Origin: Stenopsyche tienmushanensis
Taxonomy: Eukaryota; Arthropoda; Insecta; Trichoptera; Stenopsychidae
Direction: 5' to 3'
NCBI GenBank assembly: GCA_008973525.1
Contig: WACJ01000070.1
Coordinates: 124,001-188,000 of the forward strand
Length of the DNA stretch: 64,000 nucleotides
A program made the translations under genes and the position numbers. Below are positions 43,448 through 55,327 of this stretch, piece by piece (within the stretch, counting starts at the first letter, position 1; every line of letters begins with the position of its first letter). A model generated the notes under the pieces. It was given only the letters and a program-made list of their open reading frames with translations, was not told the DNA's origin and searched no databases.

Positions 43448-43720
43448 CAGCGGTTCTTAAGCTCATGTAGTCCACTGACCCCCTATTAAGCAAAAAACTT
43501 TTCGCGGACCCCCTCTTCAATCCATTTTTTTTATTTTGGCGAATCCCATCCCAATTTTTTATGTCGTTCTTGAAATTTAATTGTTCAAACAAACAAACAT
43601 TTCTCTTTGAAAATATATTGTTTAAGTATAGATACATATTTTCTTAGTTTTTTCACGGACCCTTCAGTAATGGCTTTGCGAATCCCCAGGCGTTCGCGGA
43701 GCCCAGTTTAAGAACCGCTG
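43448..43720. mobile_element. hAT-type MITE with target duplication
   Basis: Ends CAGCGGTTCTTAAGCT and, complemented, CAGCGGTTCTTAAACT. The flanks ATCTAAAA (43440-43447) and ATCTAAGG (43721-43728) agree at 6 of 8 bases, an 8-bp hAT target duplication. CAGxGGTTCT ends are typical of hAT MITEs. 273 bp, no coding capacity; the 80-codon minus frame across it is incidental. Confidence 0.85.
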
Positions 43721-43728
43721 ATCTAAGG

Positions 43729-44289
43729 CGTAAAAATCAATAAACAAATATAATCAAACTTACGGCTCAGGTATTGGCCTAATTTTAATATTTAAGAGAA
43801 AAAAATTAACAAAACTGCTGATGATAATTTTTTTTTGGGAGGGAAACTACCTTATTTTACAAATGACTAATTGATTTCTGGTCAATGCATTGAGATACTA
43901 GAATTATGAAGCGTATAGCTTTTAAAAATTAATATAAAACTAAAAACCAATCAATTATTGTTGAAATAAATTAATCTTAATCATCCCCTTTCAATTTAAT
44001 TTAGATAATTAAACAAGAAATGTGTGTTAAAATTTACTACAGTTAAGTCTACTTTTTTTGGTGGAAGAGAAGATTGATAAATCAAATTTGGTAATAATGG
44101 TATCTGGAATAAACCCAAATTTAGGAAAGACGGAAACGATAAATTTGTTGAACAAATTACTCTTAAAATATGTAGACCGTAAAATTCTTGTATGATATGA
44201 TTTCTCGATGATTTCTTGATGATTTCTTAGAATTCTTGATTTAATTTCTCGAGTATTACATGTAAATATTTGTTTTAAATGACTTTTTA
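43729..44289. other. AT-rich DNA with TTTCTCGA words
   Basis: 44190-44260 repeats GATTTCTTGATGATTTC and ATTTCTCGAG. Similar words recur at 49680-49930, possibly a decayed repeat. No gene. Confidence 0.35.
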
Positions 44290-44447
44290 GCAATCCTTTT
44301 TATGGAACCATTGCCAACCGTTTTGACATGATTTTTCATGGCATATATATGTTTTTAAAAATGTGATCGCCAGCCAAAATTTCTGTGGGATTCGAACCCA
44401 AGACGATTGAGTTGAGTCCAACCGTTTAATCGCGAGACTACTTACAG
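44290..44447 (-). repeat. tRNA-derived SINE, best copy
   Basis: On the minus strand the head holds a perfect B-box GGGTTCGAATCC (44388-44399) and, about 43 bases upstream, an A-box-like TAGTCTCGCGATTA. That is the spacing of a tRNA-type internal promoter. The unrelated body (GGCGATCACATTTTTAAAAA, GTCAAAACGGTTGGCAATGG) is shared with 1329-1430 and 49332-49457. RNA polymerase III transcription would be expected of a live copy. The tail is not clearly poly-A. Confidence 0.7.
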
Positions 44448-44694
44448 GTACAAAGGTTTGATAGTAAGAAATTTGTTTTCGATTTTGCAGATTTTTTGAA
44501 AAATAATTCTCGAGAAGAAACACTAATCGTCATCATTTCCAATTACATTTTTCTTAAATATTTCATTATCAACACTATCGTGGCCATATCAAAGGATCAG
44601 ACAATTGACCGTATTACTTCAAATATATAAAGCATCAACAGTTGCAGATATAAAAATTCATCCACCGTATTCATTGATTACTGATGTATATGGA

Positions 44695-44793
44695 CGGTCG
44701 GCGCGATCATGATGCATATGTGGCATCATGCAGCCGCCAATGGTCAAACCCGCGATGATGCAACATATGCATCACTGGCTGCGAAAGCGTTAA
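44695..44793. repeat. large imperfect palindrome ending in TTAA
   Basis: TGATGCATATGTGGCATCAT (44710-44729) is repeated inverted as GATGATGCAACATATGCATC (44754-44773), and each arm is itself nearly palindromic. The segment ends GCGAAAGCGTTAA (TTAA 44790-44793). The layout resembles a piggyBac-type element end. Partner end not found. Confidence 0.5.
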
Positions 44794-46244
44794 AAACACA
44801 ATATTTTTTATAAACCCAACGGCTGTATTATATTTCTCAATGAAAGTGTGAGCTTTGTTCGCAAAGCTCGAATTAAAAACTGAAAGCCCCGATTATTAAA
44901 TACTCAAAATTATTTTCATCTCTCAATTTGGAGCACAGAATGAAAAATGCATTCATAACACAAAGAGGCCTTAAATTCCTCCCCTGTGTCCTTTGACATA
45001 TTTCACAAACGCCATTTGCAAACACGTCAATTGCCCCACGCTTTTTAAGCTCACATTTATTAGTTGACGCAATTAAACTTGCATGAATAATTGCAGAGTA
45101 TTTTATTTAGCTTTGCGTAAATTGCGGTCTGTTTATATAAATTGGGCCAATTGTAGTGACTGCAAATCCAGATTGTTTAAACGATTCTTTTTTTTTCAAT
45201 GTATACGACGACTTAACCGATACGCCCCATTTCGGCATTCATTGTTTCGGGTCGGACTGAACATAAATATCTGAAAAAGGCCCGAAAGGGGATGCAAAAA
45301 AAGCCCCAGCGCGGGGAAACGGAAACCGAAAACACTGCGAGGCTTCGAACAAGGAGATAAAGGATATAACATTTAATTGACGACAATAAAAGTTGAATGC
45401 TAAGTGGATGAAGGGGTAAAATAGACAGAGACCGGGGAGGATAATGAATGAAAACAACAGGGACAGGGAGGGATGAATATTACCGCAATTCTGCTTGGTT
45501 CGCGCTTAAGATAATATTACAGCCCCTTGACACGAGGATGGCCGCAGGTTTTCTTTTTTTTTAATCTTCTCACCTTAGAGGGTTTCCCTTTGGAGACGGT
45601 TGCTTTGAAACCGATTTCATCCCTTACAACCCATTTTCTTGCGACGCTCTCACTTACGGTGCTGAACGAAGGTTTGATTTTTATTTTCGTTTAACTTGTA
45701 AAATTATCTCTTATTTTCGTTTACAACTGGAACCCCACATCATTATTTTGATATTGTACACCATGCTTAAGAATAAAAGAAACATTCAGATGCTCCACTA
45801 AAATAAAAATATAATGGAAGACGCATACTTCAATATGCGGAGTAGTCGTACATTTCTACTCCCAAGCATTGTTACTCGTTTAGTAAGAGAAAACTTTCAA
45901 ATTAATTTGAAGCGACTGTACTTGGAAAAGCTTCTTCAAATTAAAAAAGAGGTGAGTTTTATCAGAATTTGTTTTGTACCGAAAGAATACAAAATATAAT
46001 GCAAATGATATGACATACAATTGTCCTTACATGCCAATTACCGGATAATGATTCTAAAAGAAACGAAACGGCATATAACGAAACAGATAAATCAAACATA
46101 ATTCAGAGAGGATGTAAAGCTTCGAGATCAATCCAAAAAATAGTAGGAGTTTGGATATAAAAGCAGTGTGGAGAGCTGGTGATTCTAATTTAGTTCGAGT
46201 CTACAGTTGACTCTTGAGACATTATTCGTAATATTCGGAACCAG
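44794..46244. other. no gene recognised; GC-richer around 45240-45680
   Basis: Frames of 60-72 codons on both strands have no domain. No repeat partner in the window. Confidence 0.35.
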
Positions 46245-46400
46245 TTAACCCTTTCACACCGAAGAACATAGACGCAACACTCTAATGTAAATTCACTTTT
46301 CTGTCATCTCCACCGCAACTATGATAATGAACCAGGTTCAATAAATGAACCCTAACACTGTAGATAGCACACAATATTCATTCATTTCTTCGGAATAGTT
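46245..46400 (+). repeat. dispersed repeat, family C copy 3
   Basis: Begins TTAACCCTTTCACACC, a start reminiscent of piggyBac-type ends (TTAA then CCCTTT), and contains CAATAAATGAACCCTAACAC and GATAGCACACAATATTCATT, shared with 21898-22050. Confidence 0.5.
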
Positions 46401-46494
46401 CTTAATGTTGAACTTGCATGGAAATCTGCTTTTTGTTGTTCAGTTATTTTTGCATATTAATGTGTTGCGAAAATAAAAATACAGGGTTACTGTG

Positions 46495-46745
46495 CAAGTC
46501 TGCAAATTTACTTTTGAAGGAATAGATTTTGCAAAAGAGTAGTGATACTCGGCTAATGACGCCATTCTAGAATAATCAAGTGGGAATAACAAAATTGATC
46601 AACGATAAATTGATGCGAATATCTTAATTATCAAAACAAACTCTTGTTCGCATGATAACACGAACGATCGAGCTTCGAATTTAAGACACTCATTCTGTTC
46701 TTAATAGCTTATCTGACGATAGCGATTTCAAATTATTATATCTAA
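46495..46745 (+). repeat. dispersed repeat, family E copy 2
   Basis: ATAGATTTTGCAAAAGAGTA, GGCTAATGACGCCATTCTAG and TAGCTTATCTGACGATAGCG match 40081-40300 in order. Class unknown. Confidence 0.65.
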
Positions 46746-46791
46746 ATTTTATGACAGTTAAAAGATTCTTTAGAATACGATTTTTTATCTT

Positions 46792-47000
46792 AGGATCCGA
46801 CCGCTCGTTTTGGCCGCGGAAAGGTCTGATCTTCCGCGGCCGGCATCTGCGATCTCGTAATCACTGTCTTTATTTTGGTGGAATAATAAAGGCCTGAAGA
46901 GTAGTGTTTTCTTCGCCTTCAATTACCATTTATGGGTTTTTTTTCTATGAACCGATAGTGAATAGACTCTGGGGGACCGTCCGTTTGAAAGTGTGTGCCC
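46792..47000 (-). repeat. GC-rich LTR-like repeat with 10-bp perfect hairpin
   Basis: GGCCGCGGAA (46812-46821) and TTCCGCGGCC (46832-46841) form a perfect hairpin with a 10-base loop. The complement shares GGAAGATCAG, ACGAGCGGTCGGA and TTCACTATCGGTTC with 55175-55325. AATAATAAAGGCC near 46885 is a polyadenylation-like word. The longer 46-kb copy has inserted or retained sequence between the shared blocks. LTR nature is a guess. Confidence 0.5.
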
Positions 47001-49331
47001 CGGGTGCAATATGCAGTTGCGGGACTGCACCTAGTGCCCCCGATCTATATATTAATTCCAACTCTGGTCATAATTGACATATCAATAATTGATAAAAATT
47101 ATTAATCGCAGGGGTTTTCAAATTAGGACATGTACAAATATAGTATCAAAAAAATCATAAACTGTCCATAAATCATTTGTACAAATCCAAATTCGCATAA
47201 TCTAAATCCTCAACATATTAAAATCTTAAAGATTAATTGTTCAAATATTGGTATAGTGGATTAGATCTTATAGTGTCATCATATATTATAAAGGTTCGCA
47301 TTCAAATAAGAATTGGGGAATAATTTTTTACATGATTTCTAATTAATATTAAAGATTCCGATAAATCTTGGTATCCTGGATTAAAAAAAAAAACAAAGAA
47401 TGAACTGGATATTTGCAAAAATTTATATAGACATACAGACATCAATAATAATAGTAGTGCATTAAATCACATTTATGCAGCTTGCTGCATGATCATCACC
47501 ACACTCAATGCCGTCATCTATGTCGAAGGTGTCTTATGAATCATAAATACACTTGAATTAAATTTTTTGCATTTTGCATTATGATTTTAAAGTAAAATAT
47601 AATTTTATGACTTTATTATATCATTATAAATTGGTAACACTTAGTCTGGTGCTTTTCAAGATAATCTTTTTTTTTATTAAAGGTTGTATTTATGAATGAA
47701 AATATATATGTATTTATATGTATCGTGCGTTTATATTAAATGGAAATCACTATGTCTTCATCATGGTGCAAAATAGTGTAGTATTCAGTCATATTGTCAA
47801 TTATGCTCGCGTTTCTATCACGCTTGCAAAATCATCACAGCACTGCAGCGATGATTAGATATTTTACACGATCGGCACAGATCATAAATCATGTCGTGTA
47901 TGACACATCACTAATATATTTGCTCTCATATTTTCTATGAAAGCAGATAGAATGACGTGGTTTGCGTATCATTAAGTTCTATGATGTGCATTCGAGGGGA
48001 GTATTAAAATGACATCAAATAGGACTGAGTAAATAGAGATAATGCATAAAGTCGCTGAAATGCTGAAAAAGCATGTTCGACATGGTTTTTATCTGGCTTG
48101 TTTAATGTATTTATTAAAATAGTCGTATGCATCATCATTATAATAGTATTGTTGCTCATTTATGATGAATGAGCTTTAAAGATTTAACGGTTTAGTGAAC
48201 CCATTTTACAATAGAATAACGTGAACAGATTGTTTCATATCATGAATGTCTTTTATATTAAATTATACATCAAAAGGCACAAATTTTGGCTGACAATCAT
48301 TCACCATTAGCACTTTAAGGAGGAGCGTGACCATGTGGTAACTGAAAATATCATTGTTAAATGATTGCTAAATCGCTACGTTTTCTTATCTCAATGCCAT
48401 ATACGTTTCAGTAATACACAATTAGTTTAAATTTATTGAGTACATATTAGTTTTTCATTTAGTTTTATTTAAAATGTACAGAATCTTGTAGTAAATTTAA
48501 TTAATATGTTCAAACATTTTTCAAATAATTTAAGAAGAAAAAAGATTGTGCCCAACTGATTCAAGCATGGATAACTTCAAGCGGCTATACCAGAAATATT
48601 TACTATTGAAAATAAATTTAAAAAACTGTTTGTATTACCTTAAAGCCTATTCTTTAATGTATTAAAAGTTTGAAATTAATATATTAATTTTACTATGAGA
48701 AAAAAATTATTGAAAATAGTCATTGAAATGGCAGATTTCGTCTTAAAAGTCAACTATCTTATTTGGATCTAATTCAATTTCAAATGTGTACGTGGTCATA
48801 AAGTCGCTCTATTTTTTAAACATATTTTTTGCAAAAAGGTTGTAAGCTTAATTTACATCCCTATACATCAACTTGTCTACTATTTTATCAATTAAGTACA
48901 GGATGGAAAATATAAATCAAAATTTCTCATTGATTCATATAAATGTAATTTAAGTTCACAAAAACTAGATTAATACTTAGATATTTTTATGAGGGATTTT
49001 CTATGATTATACAAAGATAAGGTTAATTTGTTAAGTTATTACATTGTTACAATTGATCGGTTGTGGTAATACGAGTACTTAATAAAAACATCTATTATAT
49101 TATATTTGGATTTAAGCACTGAGCCTGGGAAACCCAAATTTTAATTAAAATGGTCCAAAGAACAAGATGCATTCGTAGAAATAATTTAATTTACATAATA
49201 TAGATCAGGTGTTATTAAACTCTTAGAGAAATGGGGCGAACTTGAATTTTTAAAAACATGAGGAGTAGCATTTTTTAAAATGGAAATCAGTTATATTTTA
49301 TATATTAGTTCCAAATGAAATATATCTGTAG
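47001..49331. other. AT-rich DNA, nothing recognised
   Basis: The longest featureless stretch. 46975-47060 is GC-richer (CCCCGGGTGCAATATGCAG). No frame over 60 codons, no repeat partner and no clear structure. Confidence 0.45.
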
Positions 49332-49457
49332 GTAACTCAATCATTTTGGGTTCAAATCTACAGGAGATGTGGCTGGTGACCACATTTTTAAAAACATACA
49401 TACGCCATGAAAAAGCATATCAAAATGGTTGGCAATGGTCTTATTAAAAAGATTGCC
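49332..49457 (+). repeat. SINE copy with partial tRNA head
   Basis: AACTCAATCATTTTGGGTTC keeps the anticodon-arm side and the B-box (GGGTTCAAATC). The body GTGACCACATTTTTAAAAAC and CAAAATGGTTGGCAATGG follows. The A-box is lost. Same family as 44290. Confidence 0.65.
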
Positions 49458-50221
49458 AAAAACCACATAATAAAAACTGAAAGCCTTCTCAAACGTCACT
49501 TTATTTTGGAATAATTCAGATCTATTTGATTTTTCCATAAATTCAATAAACCGATCCACAAAAGTTGTCCTAAGTACTTTTTTATGGAATTTTTTTATTG
49601 AATGAAAGGATTTCTAAATAATTCTAGATTGGTTTAATACTAAATGATGCTTATCAAGTAAATCACACTGATTTTTTTATTTCTCGAGAAACGAGAATTT
49701 TTGATTTAATTTCTCGAATTTCTTGAGAATTTTCGAGAAATTTTGATGGACAAGGAAATGGATGTAAAATAGTAAAGTATTTCATATAAATATTATTATT
49801 TTAGTATGTGATTGATATAAAATAATTAGAAAGATTATAATCGTGAGAATGATATTTAAAATGTATTTTTACTATCATCACTATAACTCGAGAAATCAGA
49901 AAATTTCTCAAGAAATTAGAATGATTTATTTTACAAATTTTGCGAGAAATAATTATTAATCATTAATCACATCATATTATTTTTTTTTTAATTTAAAACA
50001 TTGCGATATTCACATAATTCAGTTAAAAAGATCACATCAGATTCAATATTTTTAGGACAAGTTTTAATGTCTCATTCATAAATATTTCAATTTTAATCAT
50101 GAGTTCAAATCTTATCTCATTTTAATCTATAGTTAGCGTCAATATTTCCAAAAAAATGACATGATTTCTATATTAAATATTTATAAAATGTGATAAATAA
50201 TACTCCTATAGATTTAAATGT
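49458..50221. other. AT-rich DNA with CTCGAGAAA repeats
   Basis: 49680-49740 and 49885-49960 carry many TCTCGAGAAA / TTTCTCGA words forming short inverted repeats; related words lie at 44190-44260. Otherwise nothing. Confidence 0.35.
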
Positions 50222-50275
50222 AAGATATTTGAACCACAAGCCTAACTGCTAAATCACGCGACTTTCTACAGAAAC
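50222..50275 (-). repeat. tRNA-like SINE head remnant
   Basis: The complement reads AGTCGCGTGATTTAGCAG then GGTTCAAATATC, an A-box-like and B-box-like pair a little closer than in a tRNA. Probably a diverged head of the same SINE family; no body follows. Confidence 0.4.
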
Positions 50276-51627
50276 AAAATTAAGACATTTATTTTAAAGA
50301 TGCTGTGACTACATTTGCATCTGCATTTATTATGTTTGCATCGTATATATCTATTGTGTAAATCCAATCAACGACCCTTATAGCGACCCTCTGTGTCATG
50401 TTCAGATACAAGCTTTGATAATTGATTTTTTATCAATACTCCATCGCCCTTAATATATTTTTAAATTCATTACCATGGTATATTAATCATCCACGTTTGG
50501 ATAAATGTTCGAATGGGGATTATGGTGCTTAAAACAAACAACTCCAAATAAACGGCTGAATGGAAGCAAAAGCTCTCAATGTGGCGTCGTTTTGTTTACG
50601 GGGTATAATTTGCCGGTCATTTTTCAGAGCTAAAATTCTAAAACGTACTCCAAATGCATTTGATGGTCGTGGGGAACATTCGAGCCGTCTGTCAAGTTTT
50701 ATTAGCAGTTGCAGCATCCAGCTGGAGCGCATCCGAGTACTTCTTCTTGCATCCCGTCCGTTGCACACCTACTTGTTAATGCTTGTTACTCGTCAAAAAG
50801 TTTTACGGCCGAACATTCTGGAGTAAATTGAAATGCTCTATTATTCAGCATTTTTACTTCTTTTGACCCATTGTGTTCGACATGGGTGCTTTCAAATGTG
50901 CTTCAATTCCGCTTTTTCCATCACACGTTTATGCCATTTTTTGCGGTGCAAGCATAAACAATTTAGTATCGGAGCTAATCAAAATTCTACTTAAAATGCA
51001 TTTTGTAGTGCTTTTTACTTTATTAATGATGGCGCTTTAAAATGGCGATTGAAAATATGATTGCTAATGGATGATTAATAAAGATGTAAATGAATTTAGG
51101 GTCCAAAATGTTTGAATAATAGACAGTAAATTAATCATCATGATCTCTGCACGTTATTGCTTTAGATTTACTATATATGTTGGATGATAGATTTTGATTG
51201 ATGATGACACAATATAGTCGTGGGATTGATGATTTTCAAAATTGGACAATTTCCATTATCGGAACACTTCCAGCATCCAACATATCGAACAGTCCCGGCA
51301 AATTTTGGTATTTCATCAGACAAACATTTATGATAATTTGACCTGAGATTTTAATAATTTTTAATTACAATTTTCTACAATGCTTCATTATCATTGAAGT
51401 GGATTTTTTAATATAAAGAAATTATAAAAAAAAGATCCCAAATGATGAAAAAAACGTTTAAAATGAGAAAAATCCTACGGACTTATTGAGTAATGTATTA
51501 GATAAAATTCAATGATTTTTTATTTAAACATTTTCTATCAGAACTTCAATAAAAATAAAAAATACGGGCCGCACAGTTTTATAATCATTTCAACGTTATA
51601 CACACATAAAAAGGCGTTAAACTTTTA
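50276..51627. other. no gene recognised; mixed composition 50540-50830
   Basis: 50529-50826 is open on both strands (79 and 88 codons), with no domain in either. The rest is AT-rich. Confidence 0.35.
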
Positions 51628-51725
51628 ATGCCCGGTGCACACGAGCATAGTTTATTGTGCATGGTTTACTAGTATGCCGATTATTGCAGTCAAGCAATCA
51701 CATGTTTAGGCTTACAATCACTTGC
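51628..51725 (-). repeat. dispersed repeat, family D copy 2
   Basis: Starts TGCCCGGTGCACACGAGCAT and holds TAGTATGCCGATTATTGCAG and CACATGTTTAGGCTTAC, complementing 30570-30655. Confidence 0.6.
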
Positions 51726-51767
51726 GATACATATTTTCAATACTAAATGATTTTTATGTTACAAAAA

Positions 51768-52168
51768 TCTAATATATAAAAATGAATTGGGCTTTGTTCG
51801 TTCGAAATGCGCTGCCATACCGTTAATTGGATTGAAATTAAACTTCGTCCACTTATTTTTAAAGACTTTCGCAAGTAACATAGACATAGTCTAATATATA
51901 AAAAATAATGTTTGTTTGTTCGTATTTAATGCGCTGCCATACCGTTTATTCGATTGCGATAAAACTTTTCCAACTTATTGTTTGCACTTTCTCAAATAAT
52001 ATAGGTATAGTGCAATTAACTTTAAGTAGATCTTATATATAAAAATCGATGTTCGTATAATAAAACCAACAAAATATTCCTAATTAAACAAGATAACTCT
52101 TTCAAATTATAAACGATATTTTCAGAATTATTACTTCTGTGGCAGCAACGCGCCGGATACCAGCTAAT
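51768..52168 (+). mobile_element. non-autonomous Helitron with both ends
   Basis: Starts TCTAATATATAAAAATGAAT after A. A second, nearly identical head starts at 51890 (CTAATATATAAAAAATAATG) with the same AATGCGCTGCCATACCGTT. The 3' end GCAACGCGCCGGATACCAGC finishes CTAAT (52164-52168) followed by T, fitting the CTRRT terminus and A/T insertion. No rolling-circle replicase is present. The tandem heads suggest one copy inserted in another or a 5' duplication. Confidence 0.75.
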
Positions 52169-52689
52169 TTATAAGAAAATCAATATAAAATAAAGATGCA
52201 TAATTCATCTATCAGTTCGTCAATTATTTTTAATACTCTTCCTCGAGATAACCGATAAAATTGTATTTGTTACGAGGATATTAATAAAAATATTCTACTA
52301 TTTAAGGGAGTTGTTTTTACAAAATAACTGCACAGCACACGATGCATTTATAGCTCCAATGCTGCAATTTCTAGCCAATGTATAACACAGAGCTGGATCC
52401 TATTCTAATCACATTTACATTCATTCCTTTATTCTTCTTTTATATGGTTTTATATACAAAATTACACTCCAATTTTGTCCAAATTCTCTAATTATTAGCG
52501 GCATTTACTGGATTAATATTCAACATGTTAATCATAGTTTGTCGACTAATATTAGGCACTGTAAAATTAATTTGAATGGAACTTAAAAGCGACAAATCAT
52601 GCTTAAATTGAATGAGGGTTAATTTTTTTTAAAAAAATAATTAAAATCCCAAAATTGCTCAATAAATTAATATACAAAAAATATGTATA
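52169..52689. other. AT-rich DNA, nothing recognised
   Basis: No frame, repeat partner or structure noted. Confidence 0.4.
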
Positions 52690-53690
52690 ATTTAAAATGC
52701 AAAATGAAGCAATGCCAACTTAAAGGTGCTTTTTCGTGGTTGAAAATTTGGTCGAGTCATGAAAGAGGTTAAAAAATTCCGCCACCCAAAATCAATCGCC
52801 CGGGCCACCCAGATCGCCCACCACTCAACTGCACGTTGCTTCCAAGAGATAAATGATTGTTGATTTGGCTCCTTTGCATGACGGGAAACACACAAGTCGT
52901 TATAATTAGCGCGATACCCAACCAGGGGGGGGGCATGTGTGGAGTGGCACCTACTCGTGTAATGGTTTTCATGATAACCCAACGTTAGTTAATAGTCTGA
53001 CTGGGAAACAGTTCAAAATAATTAACGGCCTGCCGCACACGTCGTAAATCCATGGATGTTATCTGCGTATCTGCGTGCGCGAACCGAACCCACCACCGGG
53101 GGAACCGAACGTGGTGATTTCACGGCTGGACTATGATTTATGGGGTGCGATTCGGCAGATGACCGCCCGCCAGTGGGGGGCAGGAAAGTCGTATGTTTTA
53201 AAATCATCACCGCTCTTTAAATTTATTGCCCCGGGCGAAATTATATCAGGCGAGGCGCCCGCCGTTTGATCGCTTGATATCACACACGACCCGAGCGATT
53301 AAATTTCAACAATTTATCTTAATCATATCAGATCCCGGCGAGATTTAAATGCCGCACAAAAAATACATTTGGACAAAGCGTGTCAAATTTACGTCGAATG
53401 GCCACGCTTCGCTGCCGTACGTCACCGCATTCAATTGATGCCCGATAAATTGGATCGATCCGGATCGACGACTTCAAACGGCGTGCTTATTTTATTGTAA
53501 CGGAATATTTCGCTCGTCAGTCTCATTAAATATTGAAAAATATATATTTCACGAGGAAATCTTAGAGGGGCGCCATTTACATAAAAACATGATCCTGACC
53601 CGACATTAAAGGCTTTCCACCGATTTGAAATACGAGGGTGGTGCTCTCTTAGGATATCGTTTTTATCGCCCATAATAAAAATATGCTATT
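52690..53690. other. GC-rich single-copy island with Hox/PBC-type 10-mer
   Basis: Contains CTATGATTTATGGG (53131-53144), the same 14-mer as at 23557. A G9 run lies at about 52925. Overlapping frames up to 96 codons on both strands have no domain. Likely non-coding; regulatory function is inference. Confidence 0.35.
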
Positions 53691-54913
53691 TTAGATATTG
53701 GCTCGGGGGTGCTTTTTGAAAATTGGTGCATTTCATGCGTATTTTTTTTTTGATCATAATGACAGATTGCTTACCTTTGATATTGGATCGATCATTCGTT
53801 CGTTGGAGTTTTTCTAACAATCATTTTAACATCACATTAAATTTTTAATTATGCACTCCAAAATCGAATTTAATCGGTGTTTAAATGCGAAATATTCTTA
53901 ATTCACAGTGGTTTTAATTTGAGATTATTTTTTAAAAAGTTGGTGATGTTAAACACTTCTTGAAAGTTTTTATAGAAAGTACTTTTTAAAGCGGATGCAA
54001 AACTTTTTTGAACAATTTCAAAGCACGATCGTCTTCATTTAGGGTTGTTTTAATTAATTTTAAGCCATTTGTATTAATTTGTTAATGCGATTATTGTTAA
54101 TTTGTCGATTTTTGTTAATGTATCGAGCTCGTAAACGAATTCCAAGCGGTGGAGCATAGAAGCCACACCGGGCATATGCCTGCATGCAACTGACAATTTT
54201 CCACGAGTTTTCCACCGACTAGGGAAAATCCGAATTCGGTCGAGTTTCCCCGAAGTGAAATTCGGCTCGATGGGAGGAGCTTGAGATCTTTATAGACACG
54301 CCTACCTCGGAAGCTGTCTTGGCAGTTTTGTTTGGTGAATGGTTTTTCGTCTTTGATTCTATATACATATTTGTGTTCCTATATCTAATATGTGGTTTCA
54401 TATAAGGCTGTGCAAAGGGAAAACTCAATGTTTTACCTACTGAAAATTTAACCCACTTTCGTTTGTCACCTTGAATCCTCAACTTTATAACGAGGACATA
54501 AATATGCGCATTCGAAATACGCGATTTCGATAAGAGCGCCCGGAGCGCCCCAGGAATACCGCGCGTCCTTCAAACGAAAAATTCAATTTTCTCTCCTTGA
54601 TTATTTTATATCGCAGCTTTCGACTGCTGAAAAATATCGTCAGACATGCCATACATTTAATCACCTTCGTTAAAAATTTCCTCCGGCTTTTCAATAGGCG
54701 ATAAACTGCTCTGCCATAAGAATGAGGCGGACAAGAAGTATCGCGAACGATAAATAGCTCCTCGTAAAGCCTGTCAAATTAAGGGTCGAGGTTCACAGCA
54801 TCTTGGCCAAGAATGCTGAAATATTATCGCACAAAGGCCAAGAACAGAAATTGTTGTAGTTTTTCAAGCATTTTATTTATTTTTTGGCATAATATCTATT
54901 AAAAACTTATTTT
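53691..54913. other. AT-rich, then mixed-composition island 54110-54840
   Basis: 54110-54840 is less AT-rich and unique in the window. Frames of 69-87 codons (minus) have no domain. Confidence 0.35.
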
Positions 54914-55095
54914 GGACAAATCTTTCAATAAGAACGCTCAATTTTTAAATGTAAATATAACAAGTTATATGTAAGATATTCACTCGATTTTTCTTTTACT
55001 TAAAAGAATATTTTATGGCATTATGGTATAAAATCTGCGATATAAGATAGCTCTAAAGGAATAAGTCTAAATCGCTGATATATCGATGATCATGC
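54914..55095 (-). mobile_element. IS630/mariner-superfamily relic, second copy
   Basis: TCTTTCAATAAGAACGCTCA repeats the end at 9536. On the minus strand 55072-55034 reads DLDLFL*SYLISQ, aligning with PLDSFLWGYIKSQ of the first copy. The tryptophan has become a stop. Only the C-terminal edge survives. Confidence 0.6.
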
Positions 55096-55174
55096 TGTTA
55101 TCATCTTGATCACAAGATCTGCTTTACTGTTGATGGTTATGACAATGCAAGTTTTATTTTGGAAGAGTACGGAC

Positions 55175-55325
55175 CAATTATTCTGCCTGACAAAATACGA
55201 CAGCCTCTCTGTGTTCGTTCACTATCGGTTCGTAGAAAAGATCCACAATGGAATTGCGGGATCGGAAGCGCCAACGGGAAGATCAGGCCTTCCTGCGACC
55301 AAGACGCTCGGTCGGACCCCTCAAG
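55175..55325 (+). repeat. LTR-like repeat, copy of 46.8-kb element
   Basis: TTCACTATCGGTTCGTAGAA, GGGAAGATCAGGCCTTCCTG and GACGCTCGGTCGGACCCC match the complement of 46792-47000. It is cut by the hAT copy starting at 55328. Overlapping 66-78-codon frames are incidental. Confidence 0.5.
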
Positions 55326-55327
55326 AC

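Noticed and set aside
44388..44447. Possible tRNA gene
   Set aside because: A B-box and A-box-like word are present, but the acceptor stem does not pair and the sequence runs into a repeated body; it is a SINE head.
50529..50826. Opposed open frames of 79 and 88 codons
   Set aside because: Mutually overlapping, no motif, no splice or start context that favours either.
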